From Billgrantia azerbaijanica (GTDB lineage: Bacteria; Pseudomonadota; Gammaproteobacteria; Pseudomonadales; Halomonadaceae), in contig SBLD01000005.1 in NCBI GenBank assembly GCA_004551485.1, positions 186,001 through 250,000 of the forward strand: a DNA stretch of 64,000 nucleotides, read 5' to 3'. Positions within the stretch are counted from its first letter, which is position 1. Every line of letters starts with the position of its first letter. Positions 1 to 8,402 of the stretch are shown piece by piece. The translations under genes and the position numbers were made by a program. The notes beneath the pieces are model-generated. The model saw only the letters and a list, made by a program, of their open reading frames with translations. It did not search any database and had not been told where the DNA came from.

Positions 1-290
1 CGGGCGTCGAACATCCAGCGATACGGCGGCAACAGCCAGGAGGCACCGACGATCTCGCCCTCGCCGAGGGTGGCGAAGACCAGCGGCGCGCGGCCGGGCA
101 CCCTCGTCTCGAGGGCTACCTGGCCGTGGCGGATCAGGTAGAACTCGTCGGCGGCCTCGCCCTCGCGGAACAGGTACTCGCCGGCGGCGAAGCGGCGATT
201 GCGGGCACAGCCGGCCACCAGCCGACCGTGCTCGGCGGCGAGGCCGGCGAAGAAAGGGTGCTCTCCCAGGATGCGCTCGAGGTAGGCCAT
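1..290 (-). CDS. Cyclic-nucleotide-binding (Crp-like) protein of hydrogenase operon, partial
   Basis: The N-terminal 96 residues are visible; the gene runs off the left edge. Residues 10-90 read as a cNMP-binding beta-roll, including [24 protein letters not shown] and [13 protein letters not shown]. The ATG at 290 follows the stop of the upstream 4Fe-4S gene by one base, so the two are translationally coupled. From known operons, a Crp-like protein between the beta and gamma subunits is typical of group 3b NiFe hydrogenase (sulfhydrogenase) loci. It may sense redox or ligand state inside the complex rather than bind DNA; this is inference, since the C-terminus is not visible. Confidence 0.8.
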   Translation of the reverse strand, partial: MAYLERILGEHPFFAGLAAEHGRLVAGCARNRRFAAGEYLFREGEAADEFYLIRHGQVALETRVPGRAPLVFATLGEGEIVGASWLLPPYRWMFDA

Positions 291-291
291 G

Positions 292-1437
292 TCAGTCGTC
301 CCGCCAGTCCGGGGCGGTGGCGCGGATCGCCGCCGCCTCCTCGGTGATGTCGATGCCCACCGGGCACCAGGTGATGCAGCGCCCGCAGCCCACGCACCCC
401 GAGGTGCCGAACTGGTCGATCCAGCTGGCCAGCTTGTGGGTCATCCATTGCCGGTAGCGGCCGCGGGGCGTCTGGCGCACGCTGCCGGCGTGCAGGTAGG
501 AGAAGTCCAGGGTGAAGCAGGAGTCCCACTGGCGGACGCGCTCGGCGCTCGTACCGCTCAGGTCGCTGTGGTCCTCCACGGTGGTGCAGAAACAGGTCGG
601 ACAGGCCATGGTGCAGTTGCCGCAGGTCAGGCAGCGCTCGGCGACGTCGTCCCAGCGGGGGTGCTCGGGGTTGTCCTGGAGCAGCGCCTTGAGCCCGTCG
701 GTTTCCAGTCGCCGTCCCATGCGACTCGCGGTGCGCGCCACCACCGTCGCAGCCGCCTCGCGATCGGCCTCGCCGGCCGGCCGGTGCGGAAGGCGCTCGA
801 GCAGCGCGGCCCCGGCGGCGCTGCCGACCTCGACCAGGAAGTCGTGACGCTCGGCATCGAGCAGTTCGGTCAGCGCCAGGTCGAAGCCCGCCTCGGCCCG
901 CGGGCCGGTCTGCATCGAGACGCAGAAGCAGGTACCACCGGCCTCGCCGCAGTTCACGGCGACGATGAAGGCCTCGCGGCGGCGCGCGGCATAGCCCGCG
1001 TCGACGTAGGGGCCGTCGAGGAAGACCCGGTCCTGGATGGCGATGGCGTGGAGCTCACAGGCACGCACGCCGAGGAAGGCGAAGCGTTCCTCGGCGGGCT
1101 CGGGGGCGCGGAAGGTGAGGCCGTGCTCGTCGCGGTGCGCCGTCCACAGGGTCTCGACGGGCGGGTGCAGGAAGCGCTTCCACGAGTGCGGCCCCACCGC
1201 GTAGCCGAACAGGGCCGCGTCGTCGCGCCGCTCGAGCCGGTAGCGGCCCGCCTCCTGGCGTTCCGTCCAGCCGGCGGGCAGCTCGTCGATGCCCGCCAGG
1301 TCGTCGTAGACGATGGCGTCGTCGCGCCGCATCGGGCCCAGCACCCGGTAGCCCTCATCGGCCAGGGCGTCGATCAGCGCCTGCAGCCCCTGACGGTCGA
1401 TCAGGGCCGCGGGCCGCGGCATCGCTTCAGGTTCCAT
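292..1437 (-). CDS. 4Fe-4S dicluster ferredoxin, hydrogenase/sulfhydrogenase beta subunit (HydB/AsrA type)
   Basis: A 381-residue iron-sulfur protein. Two 4Fe-4S motifs are visible near the C-terminus: [14 protein letters not shown] at about residues 269-282 and [12 protein letters not shown] at about 348-359. An additional Cys-rich patch (GTCFCVSMQ) lies mid-protein, as in the SH-beta/AsrA family. The family passes electrons between a flavin gamma subunit and the hydrogenase delta/alpha subunits in the cytoplasm. The start at 1437 has a GGAG about nine bases upstream. It is the first gene seen of an operon that continues leftward through a Crp-like gene. The catalytic subunits are outside the window, so assignment to hydrogenase rather than anaerobic sulfite reductase rests on the Crp-like neighbour. 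Confidence 0.8.
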   Translation of the reverse strand: MEPEAMPRPAALIDRQGLQALIDALADEGYRVLGPMRRDDAIVYDDLAGIDELPAGWTERQEAGRYRLERRDDAALFGYAVGPHSWKRFLHPPVETLWTAHRDEHGLTFRAPEPAEERFAFLGVRACELHAIAIQDRVFLDGPYVDAGYAARRREAFIVAVNCGEAGGTCFCVSMQTGPRAEAGFDLALTELLDAERHDFLVEVGSAAGAALLERLPHRPAGEADREAAATVVARTASRMGRRLETDGLKALLQDNPEHPRWDDVAERCLTCGNCTMACPTCFCTTVEDHSDLSGTSAERVRQWDSCFTLDFSYLHAGSVRQTPRGRYRQWMTHKLASWIDQFGTSGCVGCGRCITWCPVGIDITEEAAAIRATAPDWRDD

Positions 1438-1629
1438 GCTGGCGGCTCCCCATGGTCGCCGGCTGCGGTCCTGATAAGCCTAGCAGGCCCCCAGCGGGAC
1501 GAAGCTGCCCCAGGTCAAGCCTCCCACCCGGGATTCTCCCGTTGCAGGCACCTTGGCGGGAGTGAGTGGTGCCGCGAAGTCTCGCTGGCCATCAGCAGTG
1601 AATCAAACTAAGCTTCCTAATCTCAAACT

Positions 1630-1642
1630 TGAAACGATTTCA
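1630..1642. promoter_or_regulatory. MetR-binding-site-like palindrome
   Basis: The bases TGAA-ACGAT-TTCA match the known MetR consensus TGAA-N5-TTCA exactly. The site ends four bases before the metR ATG at 1647, where a ribosome-binding site would normally be. MetR is known to repress its own gene in enterics, so autoregulation is the natural inference. Confidence 0.6.
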
Positions 1643-1646
1643 CTCG

Positions 1647-2561
1647 ATGCTCGAACTCCGCCATCTCCGCACCCTGGTCGCCCTGCGCGACGCCGGCTCG
1701 CTCGTGGAAGCCGCCGAGCGGGTGCACCTCACCCAGTCGGCGCTCTCCCACCAGATCAAGGACCTCGAGGAGCGGCTGGGCAACCCGCTGTTCGTGCGCA
1801 AGACCCGCCCGGTGGAATTCACCCGCGCCGGCCAGCGGCTGCTGAGCCTGGCCGAGCAGGTGCTGCCCCAGGTGCGCATGGCCGAGCGCGACCTGGCCCG
1901 CCTCGTCGGCCAGGAAGCGGGGCGGCTGCACATGGCCATCGAGTGCCACAGCTGCTTCCAGTGGCTGATGCCGACCATCGACCACTTCCGCGACCACTGG
2001 CCGGAAGTCGAGGTCGACATCCCCGGCGGCCACCACTTCGACCCGCTGCCGGCACTGGCCCGCGAGCAGCTCGACTTGGTGATCACCGCCGATCCCCAGC
2101 CGCTCGCCGGGGTGCACTACGAGCCACTGTTCCGCTACCAGGGGCTGCTGGCGGTGGCACGCCAGCACCGCCTGGCCGGCCGCACCTTCGTCAGCCCGCG
2201 AGACCTGGTCGACGAGACGCTGATCACCTACCCGGTGGAGCACGCCCGCCTCGACGTCTTCACCCAGTTCCTCGACCCCGCCGGCGTCCGCCCCCGCGAG
2301 GTACGCACCGCCGAGCTCACCATCATGATGATGCAGCTCGTCGCCAGCGGCCGTGGCGTTTGCGCCCTGCCCAACTGGGCGCTCACCGAGTACCTGGAGC
2401 GCGACTACGTGAAGGCGGTACCGCTCGGCGAAGACGGGGTGTGGAGCACGCTCTTCGCGGCCGTGCGCGAGGAGAGCCGCAACCTGCCGTGGATGGAGGA
2501 CTTCCTGCGCACGGCCCGTGAGACCTCCTTCGCCGTGCTGGAGGGCATTCGCCCGGCATGA
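1647..2561 (+). CDS. metR: LysR-family transcriptional regulator MetR
   Basis: A 304-residue LysR protein. The N-terminal winged helix-turn-helix (HLTQSALSHQIKDLEERLG, about residues 25-45) and the effector domain signature IECHSCFQWLMP match E. coli MetR closely, as do LITYPVEHARLDVF and ALPNWAL. MetR activates methionine biosynthesis genes with homocysteine as co-effector. The ATG at 1647 gives the MLELRHLRTL start typical of the family; an upstream in-frame TTG at 1629 would overlap the MetR box. No Shine-Dalgarno is obvious at either. It is divergent from the hydrogenase-like operon; no metE lies nearby. It converges on rstB, ten bases beyond its stop. Confidence 0.93.
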   Translation: MLELRHLRTLVALRDAGSLVEAAERVHLTQSALSHQIKDLEERLGNPLFVRKTRPVEFTRAGQRLLSLAEQVLPQVRMAERDLARLVGQEAGRLHMAIECHSCFQWLMPTIDHFRDHWPEVEVDIPGGHHFDPLPALAREQLDLVITADPQPLAGVHYEPLFRYQGLLAVARQHRLAGRTFVSPRDLVDETLITYPVEHARLDVFTQFLDPAGVRPREVRTAELTIMMMQLVASGRGVCALPNWALTEYLERDYVKAVPLGEDGVWSTLFAAVREESRNLPWMEDFLRTARETSFAVLEGIRPA

Positions 2562-2570
2562 CCCCGCGGC

Positions 2571-4190
2571 TCAGCCGTGACGGGCGGGAGGGCGACGCGG
2601 CAGCAGCAGCATGAACCGCGCCCCGCCGAGGTCGGGGCTGTCGTCCACCATGGCGCTGCCGCCGTGCCAGGTCATGATCTTCTGCACGATGGAAAGCCCC
2701 AGGCCATAGCCGCCGGAGCGCCGGGTGCGGCTGTCATCGAGGCGGGCAAAGGGCTTGAAGATGGCCTGGCGATGCGCCTCGGGCACGCCGGGGCCGTCGT
2801 CCTCGACGTCGAGGCGCACGGCGGCGGGCTCGGCCTGGAGGGTGATGCGCACCTCGCGGCGGGCGTGGCTGCAGGCATTCGCCACCAGGTTCTGCAGGGC
2901 GCGCTGCAGGTAGCGCGGCTCGGCCTCCACCTCGATCTCGTCGCCCGGGACCACGTGCAACCGCAGCTGACGGTGCAGCGGCACCAGCGCCTCCACCACT
3001 CGTTCGGCCATGGCGCGGCAGTCGACCGGCTCGGTCTCCAGGCGCATGTTCTGGTCGCCCCCCAGCCGAGCGTAGGTGAGGATCTCGTCGATCAGTCCGT
3101 CGAGCTCCTCGATATCGCCGTCGATACCGCTCAGTTGGCGCCGCACCGCCTCCTCATCGGTCATGTCCTCCACCATCTGCACGGCGAAGCGGATGCGCGC
3201 CACCGGGGTGCGCAGCTCGTGGGAGACGGCGCGGATCATCTCCTGCTGGGCTCGCAGCAGCGACTGCACCTGGGCCGCCATGCCGTTGAAGGCCATGCCC
3301 AGGCGCCCCAGGAAGTCGCCGCTCTCGACCTTGACCCGGGTGTCCAGGTGACCGCTGGCGATGCGCGTCGCCGCCAGCTCCAGACGCGCCATGCGCGCCT
3401 CGACGCCGCGCACGATCACGTAGATGGCTCCCGCCAGGCCGAGCAGGATGATCACCGCGAGCAGCATCGACAACGACAGCGGCATGGGCTCGAAGGCATG
3501 CAGGGGACCGACCTGCACCCACTGAAAGCCGGCGGTCGAGGTCGGCAGGCGCAGGAAGAGCGAGAGCGCCCAGCGCTGAGGCAGCAGGCGGATGACCACC
3601 TCGGCATCCTGCAGGCGGGCGAGCTGTGTCGGTTCGAGGTCTTCCGGCGGGTCGTCACTGAGCACCAGGGGGATGGCCGAGCCCTGCAGCTGCTCGAGCC
3701 GCGCCATGCGCTCCGGCCCCTCGACCTCGGAGAGCCAGCGTCCCAGCATCCCCGCGAGCCCCAGCAACTGGTGCTCGCCCAGGCTCATCAGGGTGGCGGT
3801 CAGCACCCGGGGTTCGCCCGGCAGCTTGCGATGTAGCCGCCAGCCCCCGTCCTCCTGCGCCTTGACCAGGGTGCGATTCGCCTCGAGACGGGCGCGCTCG
3901 AAATAATTGAAGGGGTAGTCGGCCAGCGCATGCAGCTCGAGCACGATGTCCAGCTCGCGATGCTGGCGCAGCATCCAGGCGCTGCGTTCGGCCTCGGGCT
4001 GGTCCGCCAGTTGGGCGGTGAGCAGTGCCATGGGCGAGGCCGCCAGCTGCTCGTGATAGTGCTCGCGGCGCACCCGGTCGACCAGCAGGAAGCCGCCCAG
4101 CGCCAGACCGCCGGTCAGCACCAGCACCAGCGCGAGCAGCACATAGACGCGCAGGAAGGTGTTGTCGACCAGGGTCCGGGGAAGCGCCAT
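2571..4190 (-). CDS. rstB: Sensor histidine kinase RstB-like
   Basis: A 539-residue membrane sensor kinase, longer than E. coli RstB (433) because of a larger periplasmic domain. Transmembrane segments are at about residues 16-36 and 240-261, with a HAMP region after the second. The phosphoacceptor is H324 in RAVSHELRTPVARI. ATP-binding boxes include NLVANACSHA, DDGPGVP and GLGLSIV. The start at 4190 overlaps the stop of rstA by one base (TGATG), so the pair is translationally coupled. RstB is named from its RstA partner; in enterics the system responds to acid and PhoPQ. The local signal is unknown. Confidence 0.85.
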   Translation of the reverse strand: MALPRTLVDNTFLRVYVLLALVLVLTGGLALGGFLLVDRVRREHYHEQLAASPMALLTAQLADQPEAERSAWMLRQHRELDIVLELHALADYPFNYFERARLEANRTLVKAQEDGGWRLHRKLPGEPRVLTATLMSLGEHQLLGLAGMLGRWLSEVEGPERMARLEQLQGSAIPLVLSDDPPEDLEPTQLARLQDAEVVIRLLPQRWALSLFLRLPTSTAGFQWVQVGPLHAFEPMPLSLSMLLAVIILLGLAGAIYVIVRGVEARMARLELAATRIASGHLDTRVKVESGDFLGRLGMAFNGMAAQVQSLLRAQQEMIRAVSHELRTPVARIRFAVQMVEDMTDEEAVRRQLSGIDGDIEELDGLIDEILTYARLGGDQNMRLETEPVDCRAMAERVVEALVPLHRQLRLHVVPGDEIEVEAEPRYLQRALQNLVANACSHARREVRITLQAEPAAVRLDVEDDGPGVPEAHRQAIFKPFARLDDSRTRRSGGYGLGLSIVQKIMTWHGGSAMVDDSPDLGGARFMLLLPRRPPARHG

Positions 4191-4906
4191 CAGCCATCCT
4201 TGACGAACAGGTAGCCCTTGCTGCGTACCGTCTTGATGCGGTGCGGGTGGTTGGGGTCGTCTCCGATCTTGGGACGGATCCGCGACACTCGCACGTCGAT
4301 GGAGCGATCCTGGCCGTCGTACTTGATGCCGCGCAGCTGCGAGAAGATCTCCTCGCGGCTCAGCACGCGGCCGGCGTTGCTGGCCAGCAGCCACAGCAGG
4401 TCGAACTCGGCGCTGGTCAGGTCGATGCGCTCGCCGGCCAGCCACGCCTCGCGGGTAGCGCTGTCGATCTCCAGGTTGCCGAAGGTGAGGCGCATGTCGT
4501 CGCCCGCGGCCTCGGTGCTCTCCGCCCGGCGCAGCAGGGCGCGCATGCGGGCCAGCAGCACGCGCGGCTGTACCGGCTTGGCCACGTAGTCATCGGCCCC
4601 CATCTCCAGCCCCAGCACCTGGTCCATGTCGTCGGTGCGCGCCGTGAGCATGAGGATCGGCCCGGCATAGTCGGGACGCGCCCGGCGGCAGATCGACAGG
4701 CCATCCTCACCGGGCAGCATCAGATCGAGAATCACCAGGTCCGGCTGCAGCGTCACGATCCGCTCGACGCCGCGCGCGCCGTCCGCCTCCAGCGTCACGC
4801 GGAAGCCGTTGGCCTCCAGGTAGTCACGCGTCAGCGTGGCCAATCGCTCGTCATCTTCGATGATCAGCACGTGTTCCCGGTCACCGGGCGCCAGGTTGTC
4901 ATCCAT
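4190..4906 (-). CDS. rstA: OmpR-family response regulator RstA
   Basis: A 238-residue response regulator, the same size as E. coli RstA (239). The receiver domain has the acidic pair EDD near residue 17, phosphoacceptor D61 in VILDLMLPG, and K in the VAKPVQP loop. The C-terminal winged helix (SAEFDLLWLLASNAGRVLSR, then YDGQDRSIDVRVSRIRPKI and TVRSKGYLFV) is very close to RstA. The start is taken at 4906 (MDDNLAPGD) because upstream in-frame sequence does not look coding. It is the first gene of the rstAB operon and is divergent from a small orphan gene. A short inverted repeat, CAACAG/CTGTTG (4940-4958), lies in its upstream region. Confidence 0.9.
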   Translation of the reverse strand: MDDNLAPGDREHVLIIEDDERLATLTRDYLEANGFRVTLEADGARGVERIVTLQPDLVILDLMLPGEDGLSICRRARPDYAGPILMLTARTDDMDQVLGLEMGADDYVAKPVQPRVLLARMRALLRRAESTEAAGDDMRLTFGNLEIDSATREAWLAGERIDLTSAEFDLLWLLASNAGRVLSREEIFSQLRGIKYDGQDRSIDVRVSRIRPKIGDDPNHPHRIKTVRSKGYLFVKDG

Positions 4907-5130
4907 CCTCGTCCTTCCCCGTACTGGGCTAGTGTTACTCAACAGCGACACTCTGTTGCATTGATACTCACTCAAGGATACCCGAAAAAACGCCGCTCGC
5001 CTGCAGGGATTGCCGGCCGGCCGCCCCTCACAGGTAGACCACCGTGACTGCACAGGTTATCCACAGTCCATGCCGATCACCGGACGACGCCGACCTTGCA
5101 GGCTTGGCACAGGGAATGGTATTGATTCGT

Positions 5131-5160
5131 AACAGCGCCAGGCGTACCGTAAGCGCTGTT
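5131..5160. promoter_or_regulatory. Inverted repeat upstream of the 42-residue gene
   Basis: AACAGCGC (5131-5138) and GCGCTGTT (5153-5160) form a perfect 8-bp inverted repeat with a 14-base spacer. It ends 25 bases before the start of the small gene at 5186. It could be an operator or an mRNA hairpin; nothing identifies a binding protein. The rest of the 279-base gap back to rstA shows no other gene. Confidence 0.35.
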
Positions 5161-5185
5161 GTCAACCGGCAGGGAGGCATGAGCC

Positions 5186-5314
5186 ATGGCCAACGAACAC
5201 GGCAAGAGCGTCATCAAGCGGGTGTATGTGCCGACTCATGTGAAGGTGGGGCCGAATGGGGAAAGGGTGATCGTGCCGGGGTACTACAAATGCAAAAACA
5301 GTAATCATGCCTAA
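5186..5314 (+). CDS. Small hypothetical protein (42 aa)
   Basis: A short reading frame preceded by a strong ribosome-binding site, AGGGAGG at 5171-5177, eight bases from the ATG. The product begins MANEHGKSVIKRVYVPTH and ends GYYKCKNSNHA. It has a repeated V-x-VP rhythm (VYVPTHVKVGPNG, then VIVPGYYKC) and is strongly basic (net positive). There is no signal peptide, membrane segment or recognised domain. It stands alone between the divergent rstAB operon and the end of the convergent pilus operon. The strong Shine-Dalgarno and the conserved-looking motif are the reasons for calling it real; function is unknown. Confidence 0.6.
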   Translation: MANEHGKSVIKRVYVPTHVKVGPNGERVIVPGYYKCKNSNHA

Positions 5315-5342
5315 CAGAACAAGTTACGAGCCTCATCGAGGA

Positions 5343-6434
5343 TTACTGCCATCCAGAGATTTTTGGCTTTGAGCCAGAATGTCCTGACCCTCCACCACCG
5401 CCAAAAAACCCTTCCAATGAGAAACCATAGGGCTCCAATGCATCAACGACAGTCTGCTCATCATACCAAACAGTTCCCTTGTGCCCACCTCCATTGAACC
5501 TAGCCTTAGTGACTGGCCCCACATCCCAAGCGGTGGATGAATCATCTTTATACTCACCAAGATTGGCCACATCCAAAACCACGAGGACACCGCTCAAATC
5601 AACATTTCCGTTAAAAACCACCTCTCCACCAAGGACAATATGCAATCCCGAAACGCTTGCATTTCCAGAAATCGTCATTCGACCTTCATGAAAGACAACA
5701 CCGGAGCCCTTATCGTCATCCATATACTTATCGTAAAGATCTTTTATGTTATCAATAAAATCTTGCTCTCCCCCACTAAATGCTTCAAGGGTTCCCTCTT
5801 CTATCCCCGTCTTGTTATTTCCTTGATTGACTTCTGCCAAGAGGTCAGACCTTGAGTACACACCTTCACCCTCGTAGAGGGTCAAGGCGGGAACGTAGTC
5901 GTCATCACCATTCTCCCCACGCCCTGAGATCCGGCTTCTCTGCGAATTAGGCCAATGAGTATCAGCATCTTCAGACAACCCTGAAGGGAAGTTCAGCGCT
6001 GCAGGCCCAACATAGCCACTGGACAAGTCTACCTCAACAAAGATCAGCTCACTCTCAGCAACGTTACCACCATTAACTGCGCCTATGGAAACAATGTAAT
6101 TGCTGCCGCCGTCATTCACATAGACATACTTGCACCCCACCGGGGAGCTACATCCACCATCATTGACGGAAAGGCCCACACCGAAACCATCCCAACCAAC
6201 ACCATCAAAATCTTCCAGATTACCAGTTTCAAAATCATCGGAACTGAGGTCCTCCTTATTGAAGCCAGCCGACGCTGCCTTCTCCGCCCCCATCTGCGCT
6301 TCGGTCGCTGCCTTGTAGTTACCCGCCAACCGCTCATCGACCAGGGACGACTGCATACCGGAAAGACCGAGCATCAGCGACATGGTCAGCATGGTAAGGA
6401 CAATGACCAGCGCCATACCTTCTTGTCTTTTCAT
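5343..6434 (-). CDS. pilX: PilX-like minor type IV pilin with long C-terminal domain
   Basis: A 363-residue protein with the PilX N-terminal pattern QEGMALVIVLTMLTM, then SGMQSSLVDERLAGN, giving one hydrophobic helix at about residues 5-28. Typical PilX proteins are around 170-200 residues. The extra C-terminal half contains a repetitive beta-rich stretch (ISGNASVSGLHIVLGG, VVFNGNVDLSGVLVV) and a Gly-rich tail (FFGGGGGSGHSG). The DNA is visibly AT-richer than its surroundings. It is the last gene of the minor pilin operon; the usual downstream pilY1 is absent. It probably takes part in pilus priming or adhesion in the envelope; the added domain is of unknown function. Confidence 0.75.
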   Translation of the reverse strand: MKRQEGMALVIVLTMLTMSLMLGLSGMQSSLVDERLAGNYKAATEAQMGAEKAASAGFNKEDLSSDDFETGNLEDFDGVGWDGFGVGLSVNDGGCSSPVGCKYVYVNDGGSNYIVSIGAVNGGNVAESELIFVEVDLSSGYVGPAALNFPSGLSEDADTHWPNSQRSRISGRGENGDDDYVPALTLYEGEGVYSRSDLLAEVNQGNNKTGIEEGTLEAFSGGEQDFIDNIKDLYDKYMDDDKGSGVVFHEGRMTISGNASVSGLHIVLGGEVVFNGNVDLSGVLVVLDVANLGEYKDDSSTAWDVGPVTKARFNGGGHKGTVWYDEQTVVDALEPYGFSLEGFFGGGGGSGHSGSKPKISGWQ

Positions 6435-6454
6435 CCAGCACCCCGCGCAAAGTC

Positions 6455-6940
6455 TCAGCTACCGGCAACCGCCTCGGTTCTATTCATGGCGTAAAACACA
6501 ATGTCTTGATCTTCACCAGTCAGCCTGAAGGTAATTGTGAACAAACCTTCACCATTATCACTTTGGAATTGGGCAGCGCTTCTAAATCCATTCACTACCG
6601 GCTGCCATCCTTCACCATCGACATTCAGTCGCAGTGAAATAGCCGAGCCACTGTCATACAACTGATAATAGTGGCACTCCCCATCAACGCTCAAAGACAG
6701 CTGTGCGGATACGGCACTGCAAGTCACGTCCAGGTCCGCCCGCCGGATATCCTTCACCAGCACATCCGCCGCAAAGGTAAATGCCGCCTGCTTGTCACTC
6801 AGTCCTTCGATCTTCTGGAAATTCTGAAAGCCGGTGAGAAACAGCTGCCCGGCCCCTAGCGTGATGACCAGGCCAATGAGCATGGCCACCATCAGTTCGA
6901 CCAGGGAAAAGCCCTGGGAGGCACTCTGCAACTGTTTCAT
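6455..6940 (-). CDS. pilW: PilW-like minor pilin
   Basis: A 161-residue prepilin. The class III leader is MKQLQSASQG followed by FSLVELMVAMLIGLVITLGA, with Glu at +5 after the predicted PilD cleavage site. The remainder is a short beta-rich globular region with two cysteines (C99 and C113 region) that may form a disulfide. PilW of Pseudomonas is usually longer (about 270), so this is a short version. Its start overlaps the end of pilV by four bases, and pilX follows 20 bases downstream. Part of the minor pilin priming complex by family knowledge. The DNA is moderately AT-richer than the housekeeping genes nearby. Confidence 0.8.
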   Translation of the reverse strand: MKQLQSASQGFSLVELMVAMLIGLVITLGAGQLFLTGFQNFQKIEGLSDKQAAFTFAADVLVKDIRRADLDVTCSAVSAQLSLSVDGECHYYQLYDSGSAISLRLNVDGEGWQPVVNGFRSAAQFQSDNGEGLFTITFRLTGEDQDIVFYAMNRTEAVAGS

Positions 6941-7341
6941 GGCCCACTCCCTGGCAGGCGGGTCGTATAGGAAAAACTCTGTGCGGCGCCCCCATCCAGC
7001 CGAGAATCACTCCACGTCAGCGTCACGGTGAATACACAGTCACCGCTGCCATCATCAGAAATGCTCCCACTTAACCCGGGAATGATCGCTTGCCAGCGGT
7101 TCGCCCAAGCGGTTTCAATCCCACCATCAAGATCGTGACACTGGCCATCTTCGAAAGCCGCCCACAGCAGCTCGACGGCATCTTGCGCGGCCAAGGACGC
7201 GGCGGCACGCTGATAGCCGGCGTGCGCGCTCTGCAACGACTTGAGCTGCATGGCGGCCACGCCCAGCAGGCCGAAGGAGAGCACGAGCAGTGCCACCAGG
7301 GCTTCCACCAGCGTAAAACCACGTTGCCGACTCGCTGTCAT
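6937..7341 (-). CDS. pilV: Type IV pilus modification protein PilV
   Basis: A 134-residue prepilin with leader MTASRQRG and the N-terminal helix FTLVEALVALLVLSFGLLGV, which carries the QLKSLQSAHAGYQRAAA extension typical of PilV. Cysteines in GQCHD and GDCVF may pair. Its stop codon overlaps the pilW start, and its start overlaps the end of fimT by four bases, so the genes are coupled. PilV is a minor pilin of the priming complex that sits at or near the pilus tip in the periplasm and outer surface. The assignment is from the N-terminus and gene order. Confidence 0.85.
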   Translation of the reverse strand: MTASRQRGFTLVEALVALLVLSFGLLGVAAMQLKSLQSAHAGYQRAAASLAAQDAVELLWAAFEDGQCHDLDGGIETAWANRWQAIIPGLSGSISDDGSGDCVFTVTLTWSDSRLDGGAAQSFSYTTRLPGSGP

Positions 7342-7793
7342 GTGCCACCTCGGCCAATTCTGCCGAACCCGCTGATCTCGATGGTCTTGCTGTCGCCATT
7401 GTCGTGGCTGACGGTCAGGGTGCAGCCGCCATCGCAGTCCGAGCCCTCGACGATCCGCCCCAGCCTGTTGAACTCGACGACGTCGTCATCCGAAGCGGCC
7501 ACCACGTCGCCGCTGGCCTTGCGAATGCGGATCGCGCTGCCGCTTCCGTCACTCGTGACGTAGACCCGATACTCCCAGGGCGAGCTGGTCATGACCTCGA
7601 AGGAGACGTCCTGCCGCCGCTTGATGGCTTCGCTCCGGGCAAAGTGGAGACCGGAGAGGAGCTCGTTGTAGTCGCTGGCCAGGCGGTTGCTCGCCATCAT
7701 GCCCTGGAAACCCGGTACGGCGATGGTGGCAAGAATGGCAACCACCGCGACGGTGATGATCAGCTCGATCAGCGTGAAGCCATGATGGCGCAT
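7338..7793 (-). CDS. fimT: GspH/FimT family pseudopilin
   Basis: A 151-residue prepilin. The leader is only MRHHG, followed by FTLIELIITVAVVAILATIA. The GspH/FimT signature NELLSGLHFARSEAIKRRQDV (around residues 43-63) is clear, and there is a C-terminal beta domain with two Cys (DCDGGC). It could equally be named FimU; the two are hard to separate by eye. It lies four bases after pilE and overlaps pilV by four bases. Role by family: minor pilin, and in some bacteria DNA binding during uptake. Confidence 0.8.
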   Translation of the reverse strand: MRHHGFTLIELIITVAVVAILATIAVPGFQGMMASNRLASDYNELLSGLHFARSEAIKRRQDVSFEVMTSSPWEYRVYVTSDGSGSAIRIRKASGDVVAASDDDVVEFNRLGRIVEGSDCDGGCTLTVSHDNGDSKTIEISGFGRIGRGGT

Positions 7794-7797
7794 CGCA

Positions 7798-8211
7798 TCA
7801 CCAGCACCCCGACCCGGGCGTCGTCTGTCCTGTCTGGTCGATGGTCAGCGTCTTACACCCCGGCTTCACCTGGCTGCCGCGGTGGGTGGCCGTCAGGGTG
7901 TAGCTCGACCCCGAGGGGGCCCCCGAGATGGTGTAGTATCCATCATCGGAGTTCACCGGCAGACTCACACAATCGTCGTAGGCGTAGTCATCGCTGTAAC
8001 AGCGCTCCAGCTGCCCGGCGAGTTCCATCAGCTTGGCCTGCCCGTCGCTGACGCGGGCGTCCTTCACGTAGTCCTGGTAACTGGGGTAGGCAATCGATGC
8101 CAGGATGCCGATGATGGCCACGGCGATCAGCAGCTCGATCAGCGTAAAGCCGGCGCTGCGGCGTACGGAGCACGGCAGGGGGTGCGGCTGGCGTCGGGTG
8201 CGATGGGTCAC
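7798..8211 (-). CDS. pilE: PilE-like minor pilin
   Basis: A 137-residue prepilin starting at a GTG (8211), with GGGAG about ten bases upstream. A rather long basic leader of about 20 residues precedes [37 protein letters not shown] and the C-terminal disulfide pair (KPGCKTLT ... GSGCW) are typical of PilE-type minor pilins. It is the first gene of the operon pilE-fimT-pilV-pilW-pilX. In Pseudomonas, pilE is the last gene after pilY1, so the order here is rearranged. It is a minor pilin in the inner-membrane priming complex. Confidence 0.85.
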   Translation of the reverse strand: MTHRTRRQPHPLPCSVRRSAGFTLIELLIAVAIIGILASIAYPSYQDYVKDARVSDGQAKLMELAGQLERCYSDDYAYDDCVSLPVNSDDGYYTISGAPSGSSYTLTATHRGSQVKPGCKTLTIDQTGQTTPGSGCW

Positions 8212-8287
8212 GCGGGACTTCTCCCTGGCTACGTCACGATACTGTCAGTATGTGGCAGGGTGATACGAACTCGCCAGGGACGAGATC

Positions 8288-8314
8288 AAGAAAAGCCAGG
8301 CATTTGCCTGGCTT
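8288..8314 (-). terminator. Rho-independent terminator downstream of ispH
   Basis: Reading the minus strand, AAGCCAGGC and GCCTGGCTT form a 9-bp perfect stem with a 4-base loop, followed by a TTTTCTT tract. It lies 89 bases after the ispH stop and 77 bases before pilE, separating the two transcripts. Confidence 0.75.
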
Positions 8315-8402
8315 CTCATGCAATACGCAAGAATGGCATGCCTCGTCCAGAGCGGTACTGCCCTTGTAGCACTATCGGGACGTGGCTAGCCAGTCGCTGG
8401 CG

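Noticed and set aside
2571-4445. A longer rstB with about 85 extra N-terminal residues
   Set aside because: The extension lies antisense-free but inside rstA in another frame and looks non-coding; the one-base-overlap ATG at 4190 begins a normal membrane kinase.
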